DNA from: Rhodospirillaceae bacterium
GTDB lineage: Bacteria > Pseudomonadota > Alphaproteobacteria > Dongiales > Dongiaceae
Reading direction: 5' to 3'
DNA length: 48,068 nucleotides
Assembly (NCBI GenBank): GCA_016794165.1
Contig: JAEUKV010000291.1
Span: 1 to 48,068, forward strand
Positions within the stretch are counted from its first letter, which is position 1, and each line of letters starts with the position of its first letter. The notes beneath the pieces were generated by a model, which saw only the letters and a list, made by a program, of their open reading frames with translations, did not search any database and was not told where the DNA came from. The position numbers and the translations under genes are program-made. Below, piece by piece: positions 1-10,016 of the stretch.

Positions 1-1214
1 TGCACCTCCCGCGCGGCGGCGTGGTCGCCGGCGATTTCCGCCACGATGGAGCGCACCTGTTCATAGCCGGTCAGCATCAGGAAGGTGGGCGCGCGGCCAT
101 AGCTCTTGGCGCCGGCGATGAAGAAGCCAGGCTCGGGATGCGTCAGTTCCGCGACGCCATGCGGCGGCACCGTGCCGCAGGAATGCAGGTTGGGATCGAT
201 CAGGGGCGCCAGGGCCGGCGGCGCTTCCACCGCCGGGTCGAGTGCGATGCGGATTTCCCGCAGCATGTCGAGATTTGGCCGGAAACCGGTCGCCGTGATG
301 ATGCGATCGACCACGAACTCGACCGCCTTGCCGTCATGCCGCGCAAAGACCCGCACCCCGTCGCAGCTCTTCTTCACCCGGTCGATGGCAAAGGGTGCCA
401 GCAGGCGCAACCGGCCTTCCTCGATCGCCCGCTTGGCCGCAAGGCCGAGGGCGCCGCGCGCCGGCAGCTTGTCGTTGAGGCCGCCGCCCAGCAGCCGCTC
501 GATGCGGTTGCGGCGCAGGGCCCAGGTGACATGGGTGCCGGGCGCCTGCTTCTGCAGGGCAAGCAGGTCGAGCACGGCGTTGATGGCGGAATGGCCGGAA
601 CCCACGACGAGGACGCGCTTGTCGGCATAGTCACGCCGCGCATGACGCAGGACATCGGGAATGCCATAGGCGATCGTGTCGGCGTTTTCGCCTTCGCCAG
701 GTACCGGGCGGCCATCGACGCCGAGCGGGTTGGGGGCGAACCACGTTCCGCTGCAATCGATCACGGCACGGGCGAGGCTGCGCTGGTGAGTGCCGTCCTG
801 GTCCACCCATTCGATTGCAAAGGGCGTCGCCGTGCGCTCGGCGTCGGTCAGCTTGTCGAGGCCCTGCCGGGCGATCGAGCGAACCTCGGCATTGAGCTGG
901 ATGCTCGCGCGCAGGCGCGGATGCGCCGCCAGCGGTGCCAGATATTGGGCGGCGATCTCGCCCCCCGTGGGCAAGGTGTCGGGCTCCGGCGCCGACCAGC
1001 CGGTCTCGCCGAGCAGGCGCGCGGCGGCCGGGGCGATGTTTTGCGACCAGGGGGAAAAGACCCGGACATGTCCCCAGGCGCGCAGCGCATGACCGACCGC
1101 CGGTCCGCGCTCGAACACCAGGGGCGTGATGCCGCGGCCGACCAGTTCGGCGGCCGCCGCCAGTCCAACGGGGCCGGCCCCGATCACGGCAACCGGCAAG
1201 GCATTCTGGTTCAT
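1..1214 (-). CDS. FAD/NAD(P)-binding monooxygenase-like flavoprotein (3' end cut off)
   Basis: The gene starts at ATG 1214 and stays open to the window edge, so its C-terminus is missing (about 404 codons visible). Residues 6-30 form a Rossmann FAD site (VAVIGAGPVGLAAAAELV). A second dinucleotide site (VVGSGHSAINAV) lies near the middle and an ATGFRPN motif follows, the plan of flavin-containing monooxygenases and TrxR-like oxidoreductases. The segment WGHVRVFSPW resembles, from memory, the flavoproteins called ArsO in some arsenic operons; that link is inference. The gene lies 85 bases downstream of a cysteine-rich PadR regulator on the same strand and is probably co-transcribed with it. The substrate is unknown. 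Confidence 0.85.
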   Translation of the reverse strand, partial: MNQNALPVAVIGAGPVGLAAAAELVGRGITPLVFERGPAVGHALRAWGHVRVFSPWSQNIAPAAARLLGETGWSAPEPDTLPTGGEIAAQYLAPLAAHPRLRASIQLNAEVRSIARQGLDKLTDAERTATPFAIEWVDQDGTHQRSLARAVIDCSGTWFAPNPLGVDGRPVPGEGENADTIAYGIPDVLRHARRDYADKRVLVVGSGHSAINAVLDLLALQKQAPGTHVTWALRRNRIERLLGGGLNDKLPARGALGLAAKRAIEEGRLRLLAPFAIDRVKKSCDGVRVFARHDGKAVEFVVDRIITATGFRPNLDMLREIRIALDPAVEAPPALAPLIDPNLHSCGTVPPHGVAELTHPEPGFFIAGAKSYGRAPTFLMLTGYEQVRSIVAEIAGDHAAAREV

Positions 1215-1299
1215 GGTCTCAACTCCTTGATCGAAGATAGCAAGTATCGGGCTCGGATGCATAGAAGAACGATGTATCAGCTCAAAAAAAGAGCGCGTG

Positions 1300-1737
1300 T
1301 TAGCCGCAGCAATCTCCCTTGCCGCGCCCGGTCGCAGCGACCATGTCGCCGCATTCGGTGAGAAAGCGGGTGACGTCCATCCAGGCGGCGACAGCGACCT
1401 TGAAGGCATCGCGGCCTTTCTCGGTCAGGGTGTAGACCCGCCGCTCACGGCCCGAGACGATCTCGGTATCGGAGGTGACATAACCGCCCTCCTCGAACTC
1501 GCGCAGGGCTGGATAGATGGTCCCCTCGGTCGGCGAGCAGCAGCCGTTGGTGGTGCGTTCGACCATGGCGGCGATGTCGTAGCCGTGCATCGGTCGCTGA
1601 TGCAGCACGGAGAGGATGAAGAACTTGGACAGGCTCATCTTGATGGTGCCGTTCCAATAGGCGCGGCTGGTGTAATCCGGCACGGGCTTGGTAACGGCAC
1701 GAGGGCGGGCCTGGGCGGCGGCGGCTGATTTTCTCAT
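1300..1737 (-). CDS. PadR-family regulator with vicinal cysteine pairs
   Basis: This 145-residue protein has a PadR winged helix at residues 34-105 ([18 protein letters not shown], then [16 protein letters not shown], then [11 protein letters not shown]). It lacks the long C-terminal dimerisation domain of large PadR proteins. It has five Cys: C66-C67 just before the recognition region, C129, and C143-C144 at the extreme C-terminus. Paired Cys in a small repressor suggest binding of a thiophilic ligand such as As(III) or another soft metal; this is inference. The ATG at 1737 sits 6 bases past a strong -10 box, so the transcript is probably leaderless. An internal ATG at 1638 is possible, but it lacks a good ribosome site and would drop conserved sequence. 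An inverted repeat inside the promoter suggests self-repression. Confidence 0.88.
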   Translation of the reverse strand: MRKSAAAAQARPRAVTKPVPDYTSRAYWNGTIKMSLSKFFILSVLHQRPMHGYDIAAMVERTTNGCCSPTEGTIYPALREFEEGGYVTSDTEIVSGRERRVYTLTEKGRDAFKVAVAAWMDVTRFLTECGDMVAATGRGKGDCCG

Positions 1738-1743
1738 GTCGCC

Positions 1744-1772
1744 AATCTATGCATTGTTCTCCAATGTGTCAA
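1744..1772 (-). promoter_or_regulatory. padR promoter with an inverted repeat in the spacer
   Basis: Read on the minus strand, the -35 is TTGACA (1772-1767), the spacer is 17 bases and the -10 is TAGATT (1749-1744). The inverted repeat CATTG-TTCTC-CAATG (1752-1766) fills the spacer. A repressor bound there would block RNA polymerase. The predicted start of transcription, 6-7 bases past the -10, falls on or next to the A of the padR start codon. Confidence 0.75.
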
Positions 1773-1808
1773 GGGGCGGAGTATAGGCGGGCTTCGCCCG
1801 GCCGTTGG

Positions 1809-1830
1809 CTGTGGTCAAACCCGATCACAG
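1809..1830. repeat. Inverted repeat upstream of chvI
   Basis: CTGTGGTC and GATCACAG are separated by AAACCC and pair over 8 positions, one of them G-T. The repeat lies in the 255-base region between the divergent padR and chvI genes. It could be an operator or a small RNA hairpin. The half-site spacing does not fit the usual CRP/FNR site. I see no convincing -35/-10 pair for chvI in this region. Confidence 0.3.
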
Positions 1831-1992
1831 GAAGGGCTCCTACCGCGACGCGCTTCTCGCCAAAATCTTGACCGGCCTAGCAATTATGCCGTTTGCGCCC
1901 CATTTCTGTCATCATTGGCGCCGATCTTGGCAGGGCCCGCTGGCCACGGCCGGGCAATTTCGCTATCTGTTCCCGCGCCAAGGAGGATCCAC

Positions 1993-2688
1993 GTGCCGCA
2001 AACAATTGCGCTGGTCGACGACGACCGCAACATTCTGACCTCGGTCACCATGACGCTCGAGGCGGAAGGCTTCGCCGTGCGCACTTATAGCGACGGCGCC
2101 GAAGCGCTGCGCGGCCTCACCAGCCAGCCGGTCGACCTTGCCGTGCTCGACATCAAGATGCCGCGCATGGACGGGATGGAACTGCTGGAAAAGCTGCGCA
2201 AGACCTCGGCGCTGCCAGTGATTTTTCTGACCTCGAAGGATGACGAGGTCGACGAGCTCATGGGCCTGCGCATGGGGGCCGACGACTACATCAAGAAGCC
2301 GTTTTCGCAGCGCCTGCTGATCGAGCGCATTCGCAGCATCCTGCGGCGCGAGGAGAGCCGGCTGGGCGGCGTCAGCAACGGCGAACAGGCGATGGTCCGC
2401 GGACCCCTGATGATGGATCCAACCCGGCACCTCTGTACCTGGGAAGGAAAGTCGGTGGAACTCACCGTCACCGAATTCCTCTTGCTGAAGGCGCTGGCGC
2501 AGCGGCCGGGCCATGTGAAGAGCCGTGACCAGTTGATGGACGCCGCCTATGGCGAGAACATCTATGTCGACGATCGCACCATCGACAGCCACATCAAGCG
2601 GCTGCGCAAGAAATTCAAGGCGGTGATCGGTGAGTTCAACCAGATCGAGACCCTCTATGGCGTCGGCTATCGCTACAAGGAAAGCTGA
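1993..2688 (+). CDS. chvI: Response regulator ChvI (OmpR family)
   Basis: ChvI is the DNA-binding partner of the ChvG kinase and controls envelope, acid-stress and exopolysaccharide genes in alphaproteobacteria. The start is GTG 1993, preceded by AGGAGGA at 1981-1987; upstream in-frame codons are non-conserved. The 231-residue protein has a receiver with acidic pocket D9-D11, phospho-acceptor D53 ([10 protein letters not shown]) and K102-P103. A winged-helix domain follows, with [15 protein letters not shown] and the ChvI-typical tail [17 protein letters not shown] and [12 protein letters not shown]. The gene is followed after 12 bases by chvG. Confidence 0.96.
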   Translation: MPQTIALVDDDRNILTSVTMTLEAEGFAVRTYSDGAEALRGLTSQPVDLAVLDIKMPRMDGMELLEKLRKTSALPVIFLTSKDDEVDELMGLRMGADDYIKKPFSQRLLIERIRSILRREESRLGGVSNGEQAMVRGPLMMDPTRHLCTWEGKSVELTVTEFLLLKALAQRPGHVKSRDQLMDAAYGENIYVDDRTIDSHIKRLRKKFKAVIGEFNQIETLYGVGYRYKES

Positions 2689-2700
2689 TTGCCGTGACGG

Positions 2701-4548
2701 ATGCCGGCGGCAGCGATGAGTGAGGCGACTCGCGACGAATCCCTGGATCGCTGGCGCCTGCCGCTGTCATCGGAACCGCAAACGCGGGACGGGCGAAGGT
2801 CCGAGCCGGCCATGAAGAGCGGATTCTGGCGGCGACACGGCAAGCCGCCGGAAGACGTCACGGTTGCGTCGAAGACAGCCGACCCGCGCCGCACCAAAGA
2901 GGAACCGGCGGTCGTTGAAAAGGAGCGCGCCAAGCGTCTCCCGGCCTCGCGCCGCAGCCTGTGGCAATCGCCGCTCACGCGGCGCATCCTCGCCCTCAAC
3001 ATCATGGCGCTGCTGGTGCCGGTGCTGGGCCTGCTCTACCTGCCGACCTACCGCGACAGCCTGCTGCAATCCGAGCTTGAACTGCTGAAGACCGAAGGCA
3101 AGCTGTTCTCCGGGGCGCTGGCGGCGAGCGGCGTCGTCACCGGGCCGCTGGGCGACGAAAAGCTGCTGCCGGAAACTTCGCGCCAGACCATCCGCCGCCT
3201 GGTCGACGTTTCCAAGACCCGCGCGCGCCTGTTCACCCCGGACGGGACCCTGATCGCCGACAGCTTCCTGCTGTCTGGCCCGGGCGGGATCGTTACGATC
3301 ACGCCGCTGCCGCCGCTCGAACCCGAGCAGAGCCTGGTGTGGCGCTGGATATCGGGCGCCTACGACTGGGTCTTCAACCGCCTGCCGAGCAGCCGCGTCC
3401 TGGCACCCTACCAGGAATCGGCCGTGCAGAACGCGGCCGACTACCACGAGGTCGTCAAGGCCCTGGCGGGCGAGGCGACAACCGATGTGCGCGATGCGGG
3501 CAAGGGCAAGATGATCCTCTCCGCCGCCGTTCCGGTGCAGCGCTATCGCCAGGTGCTGGGTTCCCTGCTGTTGACCAAGTCCGGCGACGACATCGAGAAC
3601 ACCCTGCGCGATACGCGCCTGACCATCATCGGCGTGTCCGGCGTCGCCCTTGGCATCACTGTGCTGCTCTCGCTCTATCTGGCCAGCACCATCGCGCTGC
3701 CGATCCATCGCCTTGCCGACGCTGCCGACCGCGTGCGCCGGGCGAAGGGGCGCCAGCAGAAGATACCGGACCTGTCCAGCCGCGGCGACGAGATCGGCGA
3801 TCTCTCCGGTGCGCTGCGCGACATGACCGAGGCGGTCTGGCGCCGCATGGATGCGATCGAAGGCTTTGCCGCCGATGTCGCCCACGAGATCAAGAACCCA
3901 CTCACCTCGCTCAGAAGCGCGGTGGAAACCGTGGCGCGAGTCGAGGACCCGCAACAGCAGAAAAAACTGATGGGCATCATCCTCGACGACGTGCAGCGTC
4001 TCGACCGGCTGATCAGCGATATCTCCGATGCCTCGCGGGTCGATGCCGAGATGTCGCGCGCCGAAGCGGGACCGGTCGACATGCGCGCCTTGGTGCTCGC
4101 CCTCGCCGATATCCATGCCGCCACCGGTGATGAAAACGACCAGCGTCCGCGCATCGAGACGAAGCTGCCGGCCAGTGATTCGCTGACGGCCATGGGCACC
4201 GAGGGCCGGCTGGGGCAGGTGTTGCGCAACCTTGTCACCAACGCCATCTCCTTCAGCCCGCCCAATGGAACGATTATTCTCTCCGCCCGCCGCACCCCGC
4301 GCCGGATCATCGTTACGGTCGAAGACCAGGGCCCGGGGATACCGCCCGACAAGCTCAAGGCAATCTTCGAACGTTTCTATTCGGAACGGCCGAGGGGCGA
4401 GAAGTTTGGGACGCATTCGGGGCTGGGTCTTTCCATTTCGAAGCAGATCGTCGAAGCCTATGGCGGCACGTTGAGCGCCGAGAACCGTACCGATGCCGAC
4501 GGCAGGATCGTCGGCGCGCGTTTCATTGTCGATCTGGCAAGGGCCTGA
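2701..4548 (+). CDS. chvG: Sensor histidine kinase ChvG
   Basis: ChvG is an inner-membrane sensor kinase that phosphorylates ChvI. The protein has 615 residues from ATG 2701 (ATG 2716 is an alternative). It has a roughly 90-residue polar cytoplasmic extension, membrane helix 1 at about 97-114, a periplasmic sensor to about 305, helix 2 at about 307-330 and a HAMP domain. The HisKA domain carries H395 in DVAHEIKNPLTSL. The ATPase domain has the N-box (LRNLVTNAISFSP), DQGPGIP and GLGLSISKQIV. The basic, Pro/Glu-rich N-terminal extension is longer than I expect for the family. The hprK start follows 4 bases after the stop, as in other alphaproteobacteria. Confidence 0.95.
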   Translation: MPAAAMSEATRDESLDRWRLPLSSEPQTRDGRRSEPAMKSGFWRRHGKPPEDVTVASKTADPRRTKEEPAVVEKERAKRLPASRRSLWQSPLTRRILALNIMALLVPVLGLLYLPTYRDSLLQSELELLKTEGKLFSGALAASGVVTGPLGDEKLLPETSRQTIRRLVDVSKTRARLFTPDGTLIADSFLLSGPGGIVTITPLPPLEPEQSLVWRWISGAYDWVFNRLPSSRVLAPYQESAVQNAADYHEVVKALAGEATTDVRDAGKGKMILSAAVPVQRYRQVLGSLLLTKSGDDIENTLRDTRLTIIGVSGVALGITVLLSLYLASTIALPIHRLADAADRVRRAKGRQQKIPDLSSRGDEIGDLSGALRDMTEAVWRRMDAIEGFAADVAHEIKNPLTSLRSAVETVARVEDPQQQKKLMGIILDDVQRLDRLISDISDASRVDAEMSRAEAGPVDMRALVLALADIHAATGDENDQRPRIETKLPASDSLTAMGTEGRLGQVLRNLVTNAISFSPPNGTIILSARRTPRRIIVTVEDQGPGIPPDKLKAIFERFYSERPRGEKFGTHSGLGLSISKQIVEAYGGTLSAENRTDADGRIVGARFIVDLARA

Positions 4549-4552
4549 GCAA

Positions 4553-5017
4553 ATGTCGGAGCCGGCGCGCATCCGGATCGATGGGGTGGCTGTGGCGATC
4601 GGGGAAGTGGCGGTCCTCCTGCGCGGCCCTTCGGGCAGCGGTCGCTCGGACCTCGCCCTGCGCCTGATCGACGAAGGCGCCCGCCTGATCAGCGACGAGC
4701 AGGTGGAACTGGAGCGGCGCGATCGGCGGCTGTTCGCGACGGTTCCCCAGGGGATGCCGGGAGATCTGGTCGGCCGGATCGAGGCGCGCGGTATCGGCAT
4801 TGTCCCGGTGCCGCATGTGCCCACCCCCCTGCCGCTGTCCTGGGTCATCGATCTGCGACCGCGACAGGAAATCGAGCGCCTGCCGGCGGCCCGCGATGTC
4901 GACTATCTCGGCATATCGGTGCCGGCCCTTGTCCTTGACCCGTTTGCTGCCTCGGCAACGAGCAAACTGCGTCTTGCGGTCAAATGCGGCCCGGACCTAA
5001 TAATGGGCCGCACATGA
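4553..5017 (+). CDS. hprK: HPr kinase/phosphorylase, short alphaproteobacterial form
   Basis: HprK phosphorylates or dephosphorylates the regulatory serine of HPr. This 154-residue form lacks the N-terminal domain of Firmicute HprK, as is usual in alphaproteobacteria. The P-loop at residues 25-32 reads GPSGSGRS, so position 31, normally the nucleotide-binding Lys, is Arg (codon CGC). The next segment, DLALRLIDEGARLISDEQ, matches the family, as do the later GRIEARGIGIV and LVIDLRP-like segments. The gene lies between chvG and rapZ and is part of the same run. Either Arg is tolerated here or kinase activity is reduced; the sequence cannot decide. Confidence 0.92.
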   Translation: MSEPARIRIDGVAVAIGEVAVLLRGPSGSGRSDLALRLIDEGARLISDEQVELERRDRRLFATVPQGMPGDLVGRIEARGIGIVPVPHVPTPLPLSWVIDLRPRQEIERLPAARDVDYLGISVPALVLDPFAASATSKLRLAVKCGPDLIMGRT

Positions 5018-5036
5018 CGCCGGGCGGGAAAACCCC

Positions 5037-5999
5037 ATGACCACGACAGACGCCGCCAGCAGGGAATCGAAGCCTGACGCCGCGACCATGGTGATGGATC
5101 GCAGGCATGTGCTGCTGGTCACCGGCATGGCCGGCGCCGGACGCTCCACCGCGCTGAAGTGCCTGGAAGACATCGGCTATGAGGCGGTCGACAACCTCCC
5201 GCTCGATCTGTTGCCGGTGTTGCTCGCGGGACTGGGCCAGGCGGCAATGCCCGATATGGCAAAACCGCTCGCCTTCGGCATCGACTCGCGCACGACCGGT
5301 TTTTCCAGCGACAGCTTCGCGTCCCTGGTGCACCAGCTGCGCGGCGATCCGGCTTTCAGGGTCAATCTGCTGTTCCTCGATTGCGAAGACGACGTGTTGC
5401 AGCGGCGCTTCACCGAAACGCGGCGGCGTCATCCCCTGGCGCAGGATCGGCCGGTGGTCGATGGGATCCATCGCGAGCGCATCCTGATGGGGGCGGTGCG
5501 TGACGAGGCGGATCTGTTGATCGACACCACCGATACGGCGATCGGCGATCTCAAGTCGCTGCTGATCGGCCATTTCGGTCCCGGCGCACAGGCGGACCTG
5601 GCCCTGACCATTGTTTCGTTTTCCTATCGCCACGGACTGCCGCGCGAAGCGGATTTGGTTTTCGATGTTCGGTTTCTCGATAATCCACACTACAATCAAG
5701 AGCTTAGGCCACTTACCGGCGAACATGACGCGGTTGGCAAGGCGATCGCCTCCGACCCGGCTTTCCCCGGTTTCTTTGCTGCGCTGACTTCCCTATTGTG
5801 GCCGCTCTTGCCGGGATTCGAGGCCGAGGGAAAGAGCTATCTGACCATTGCCGTCGGGTGTACCGGCGGACGGCACCGGTCGGTGTTCGTTGCCGGCAAG
5901 CTGGCCGCCTGGCTGAGCGAGAAGGGCCGCACGGTGACGCTGCGGCATCGGGATCTCTCGCGCGATGTTGCGCGAACCACGGCGGACGCGACGAGATGA
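5037..5999 (+). CDS. rapZ: RNase adapter / nucleotide-binding protein RapZ
   Basis: RapZ proteins bind nucleotides and, in enterobacteria, guide RNase E to the GlmZ small RNA; the role in alphaproteobacteria is less clear. The 320 residues include a P-loop near residue 27 reading GMAGAGRST, again with Arg at the Lys position. ALKCLEDIGYEAVDNLPLDLL follows, and the C-terminal signature GCTGGRHRSVFVAGKLA is intact. The first 20 residues are a poorly conserved extension. The gene starts 19 bases after hprK and precedes the PTS genes, an arrangement that suggests a shared role in carbon or cell-wall signalling. Confidence 0.94.
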   Translation: MTTTDAASRESKPDAATMVMDRRHVLLVTGMAGAGRSTALKCLEDIGYEAVDNLPLDLLPVLLAGLGQAAMPDMAKPLAFGIDSRTTGFSSDSFASLVHQLRGDPAFRVNLLFLDCEDDVLQRRFTETRRRHPLAQDRPVVDGIHRERILMGAVRDEADLLIDTTDTAIGDLKSLLIGHFGPGAQADLALTIVSFSYRHGLPREADLVFDVRFLDNPHYNQELRPLTGEHDAVGKAIASDPAFPGFFAALTSLLWPLLPGFEAEGKSYLTIAVGCTGGRHRSVFVAGKLAAWLSEKGRTVTLRHRDLSRDVARTTADATR

Positions 6000-6019
6000 C
6001 GTTAGAGTTGGGGGATTGA

Positions 6020-6442
6020 GTGGGTCAGACATCGCTAATCGGCATCGTCCTGGTGACGCATGGCAATCTTGCCGCCGAATTTCTCGCTGCTCTTGAGCAT
6101 GTCGTTGGCAAGCAGACCGCCGCTGCCGCCATTTGCATCGGACCGGACGACGACATGGAACTGCGTCGGCGCGAGATCCTCGATGCCGTCGCTGCCTGTG
6201 ACCAGGGCAAGGGTGTCGTCCTGCTGACCGACATGTTCGGCGGGACACCTTCGAATCTCGCTATCTCGACCCTTGACAAGGCGAATGTCGAAGTGGTGGC
6301 CGGCGTCAACCTGCCGATGTTGATCAAGCTTGCCAGCGTGCGCGGCACGCTGCCGCTCCAGGGCGCGGTGAGCGCGGCGCAGGAGGCAGGACGGAAATAC
6401 ATCAACGTCGCCTCGCAACTTCTCAAAGCCAGCGAATCCTAG
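6020..6442 (+). CDS. manX: PTS EIIA component, mannose/fructose type
   Basis: This 140-residue soluble protein is a phosphoryl acceptor of the EIIA-Man fold. The acceptor is H14 in VLVTHGNLAAEF, and the signatures LLTDMFGGTPSNLA and VAGVNLPMLIKLA are clear. The start is GTG 6020 after a G-rich stretch at 6006-6015. No EIIB or EIIC permease gene is nearby, so the protein most likely ends a regulatory phospho-chain (EI-HPr-EIIA) and does not import sugar. The gene lies 20 bases after rapZ and 13 bases before HPr. Confidence 0.94.
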   Translation: MGQTSLIGIVLVTHGNLAAEFLAALEHVVGKQTAAAAICIGPDDDMELRRREILDAVAACDQGKGVVLLTDMFGGTPSNLAISTLDKANVEVVAGVNLPMLIKLASVRGTLPLQGAVSAAQEAGRKYINVASQLLKASES

Positions 6443-6455
6443 ACCGGAGCGCGAG

Positions 6456-6737
6456 ATGTCGGCGGACAGTGAAATAACGGCGCGCGCGCGGATCGCCAAC
6501 CAGAAGGGCCTGCACGCCCGGGCTGCGGCGAAATTCGTCAAGACCTCCGGATCGTTCAACGCCGACATTCGCGTGGCCAAGGGCGAAATGGACGTCAGCG
6601 GCGGTTCGATCATGGGCCTGATGATGCTGGCCGCGGGCATCGGCTCGGAACTGGTGATCCAGGCGAGCGGCCCCGACGCGCAGGCGGCGGTGGCAGCCTT
6701 GATCGACCTGATCGAGCGCAAGTTCGATGAAGAGTAA
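6456..6737 (+). CDS. ptsH: Phosphocarrier protein HPr
   Basis: The 93-residue protein carries both HPr phosphorylation sites: H20 in NQKGLHARAAAKF, the acceptor from EI, and S51 in SGGSIMGLMMLAA, the target of HprK. Having both sites next to hprK supports a system in which Ser phosphorylation gates phosphotransfer. The start ATG 6456 follows GGAGCGCGAG at a sensible distance. The gene lies directly before EI. Confidence 0.96.
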   Translation: MSADSEITARARIANQKGLHARAAAKFVKTSGSFNADIRVAKGEMDVSGGSIMGLMMLAAGIGSELVIQASGPDAQAAVAALIDLIERKFDEE

Positions 6738-6743
6738 TGCCGG

Positions 6744-8612
<1,869 letters not shown>

Positions 8613-8630
8613 CGCGGGGTTGGGTGCTGC

Positions 8631-9305
8631 ATGCGGCGCTGGATCCAACGCCTGCTCGTTCTCCTGCTGGCCGCGGCGGCAGCCTATACGATCGCGGCAC
8701 TGATCCTCAATGCCGTACCCAGGGACAGGGCTGTGGTGACGGAAGCCACCTATGGCTTCTTCGCTTGCGACAATGGCGTTCATGTCGATGTCGCCCTGCC
8801 GACTATCGGCGGCGGGCGGGATTGGCGCCGGGTGTTCCCCGTGGCGGACTTTGCAGCCGATGTCGCGGCTGCGCCCTATCTCAGTCTTGGCTGGGGGGCG
8901 CGCGGTTTCTTCGCGGCGACGCCAAGCTGGCGCGATATCAGGCCGGGGCCGGTGATCCGCGCCCTGTTCTGGCTCGATCGCAGCGTTGTGCATGTCGTCT
9001 ATCACGGCGACCCCGGCGGCCTTCCTCACTGCCGCCGGCTGGCGACCGACGCGGCGGGGCGGGATCGCCTGTTTGCCTTTATCGATGCCACGCTCGACCG
9101 CCGGGAGGGGCGCACGGTCCGCGAACCCTTACCCGGCTATGGCGCTCACGACGCCTTTTATGCAGCGGTCGGGCGTTACTCCCTGTTGCGCACCTGCAAC
9201 GTCTGGTCGGCCGAGGCCCTTCGTGCCGCGGGGCAGCCCACCGGGCTCTGGTCACCCTTCTCGTTTCAGATCATGGCCAATCTGCCGCAGGGCCGGCGCG
9301 ATTGA
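8631..9305 (+). CDS. DUF2459 / TIGR02117 family membrane-anchored protein
   Basis: This 224-residue protein has an N-terminal hydrophobic anchor at residues 7-27 and the family signature CDNGVHVDVALP. Later parts include YLSLGWGARGFF and an end typical of the family (LLRTCNVWSAEALRAAGQPTG). The conserved His, Cys and Asn look like a periplasmic papain-like or NlpC/P60-like hydrolase arrangement, but no activity is established; that is inference. It starts 18 bases after ptsI and may be read through from it. It is not part of the common alphaproteobacterial PTS-ahcY order. Confidence 0.85.
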   Translation: MRRWIQRLLVLLLAAAAAYTIAALILNAVPRDRAVVTEATYGFFACDNGVHVDVALPTIGGGRDWRRVFPVADFAADVAAAPYLSLGWGARGFFAATPSWRDIRPGPVIRALFWLDRSVVHVVYHGDPGGLPHCRRLATDAAGRDRLFAFIDATLDRREGRTVREPLPGYGAHDAFYAAVGRYSLLRTCNVWSAEALRAAGQPTGLWSPFSFQIMANLPQGRRD

Positions 9306-9373
9306 CCTGGATCAAGGCGCGGCTCAGGCGGCGACCTATGGTGGGCCGGAACCATTTGTGACGGGAGCAGAGC

Positions 9374-9862
9374 ATGATTCAATACGTGTCCGGCGATATT
9401 CTTCTCAGCAAGGCGGCGGCCATCGCCCATGGCGTGGCGCCCGGCGACCATTTCGGCAGCGGACTGGCGCTGGCCCTGCGCGAGAACTGGCCGGCGATGG
9501 TGAAGGATTTCCGGCACCATTGTCAGACCAGCCACCCGGCACCCGGCGACATCTTCGCCTGGAAGGGGGCGGACAATCGCCTGGTGCTCAACCTGATGAC
9601 CCAGGAAGCGGCCTATGGCCAGGGCGAGAAACCCGGCCGAGCCAAGATCGAATATGTCGGCCATGCCCTGAAGGCACTGGCCAAGCTGGTCAAGGCCGAA
9701 GGGGTCGCCAGCCTCGCTTTGCCACGCCTGGCAACCGGCGTCGGCGGCCTCGACTGGGACGACGTGAAGCCGCTGGTGGAACGTCATCTGGGCGATCTCA
9801 ACATCCCGGTCTATGTGTATGCCGTCTTCCACAAGGGCCAGAGCGCCGCGGAAGCCGCCTGA
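9374..9862 (+). CDS. Macrodomain (ADP-ribose-binding) protein
   Basis: The 162-residue protein is a single macrodomain. It begins MIQYVSGDILLSKAAAIAHGVAPGDHFGSGLAL, the ligand-binding opening of the OARD1/TARG1-like branch, and contains SLALPRLATGVGGLDWDDVKPLV, the second ligand-binding loop. Members of this branch remove ADP-ribose from proteins, nucleic acids or O-acetyl-ADP-ribose; the substrate here is not known. The start ATG 9374 follows a GGGAGCAGAGC ribosome site. It lies between the PTS genes and ahcY. No toxin-like ADP-ribosyltransferase partner is visible. Confidence 0.88.
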   Translation: MIQYVSGDILLSKAAAIAHGVAPGDHFGSGLALALRENWPAMVKDFRHHCQTSHPAPGDIFAWKGADNRLVLNLMTQEAAYGQGEKPGRAKIEYVGHALKALAKLVKAEGVASLALPRLATGVGGLDWDDVKPLVERHLGDLNIPVYVYAVFHKGQSAAEAA

Positions 9863-9909
9863 ATATGCCTTAAATTCCTATAGGTTAGGGCTCAGAACCT
9901 GAAACGACC

Positions 9910-9940
9910 AAGGCCGTCTTGTCCAGCGCAAGGCGGCCTT
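9910..9940 (+). terminator. Strong hairpin after the macrodomain gene, no U-tract
   Basis: A 12-pair stem (AAGGCCGTCTTG with CAAGGCGGCCTT, one G-T pair) encloses a 7-base loop. It lies 48 bases past the macrodomain stop. It lacks a following T-run, so it may only partly terminate or may protect the 3' end. Its right arm overlaps the -35 box of the proposed ahcY promoter. Confidence 0.5.
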
Positions 9941-9967
9941 GCCACTTTCATGGCCGCCTGCTATACG
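9939..9967 (+). promoter_or_regulatory. Candidate ahcY promoter
   Basis: TTGCCA (9939-9944), a 17-base spacer and TATACG (9962-9967) lie 49 bases before the ahcY start. The predicted leader is about 40 bases and contains ATAAG-TTTTTC-CTTAT (9973-9988), a weak hairpin. I do not recognise an SAH or SAM riboswitch in it. Confidence 0.5.
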
Positions 9968-10016
9968 GCCGCATAAGTTTTTCCTTATCTGACCCAAGCA
10001 CGCTGGAGAATACGAC

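Noticed and set aside
2767-4848. A 693-codon open frame antisense to chvG
   Set aside because: The sense strand encodes a complete ChvG with every motif; the antisense product is low in hydrophobic structure and unlike any family.
9863-10016. An SAH or SAM riboswitch before ahcY
   Set aside because: The leader downstream of the proposed promoter is only about 40 bases and I see no conserved riboswitch core. The strong hairpin lies upstream of the promoter.
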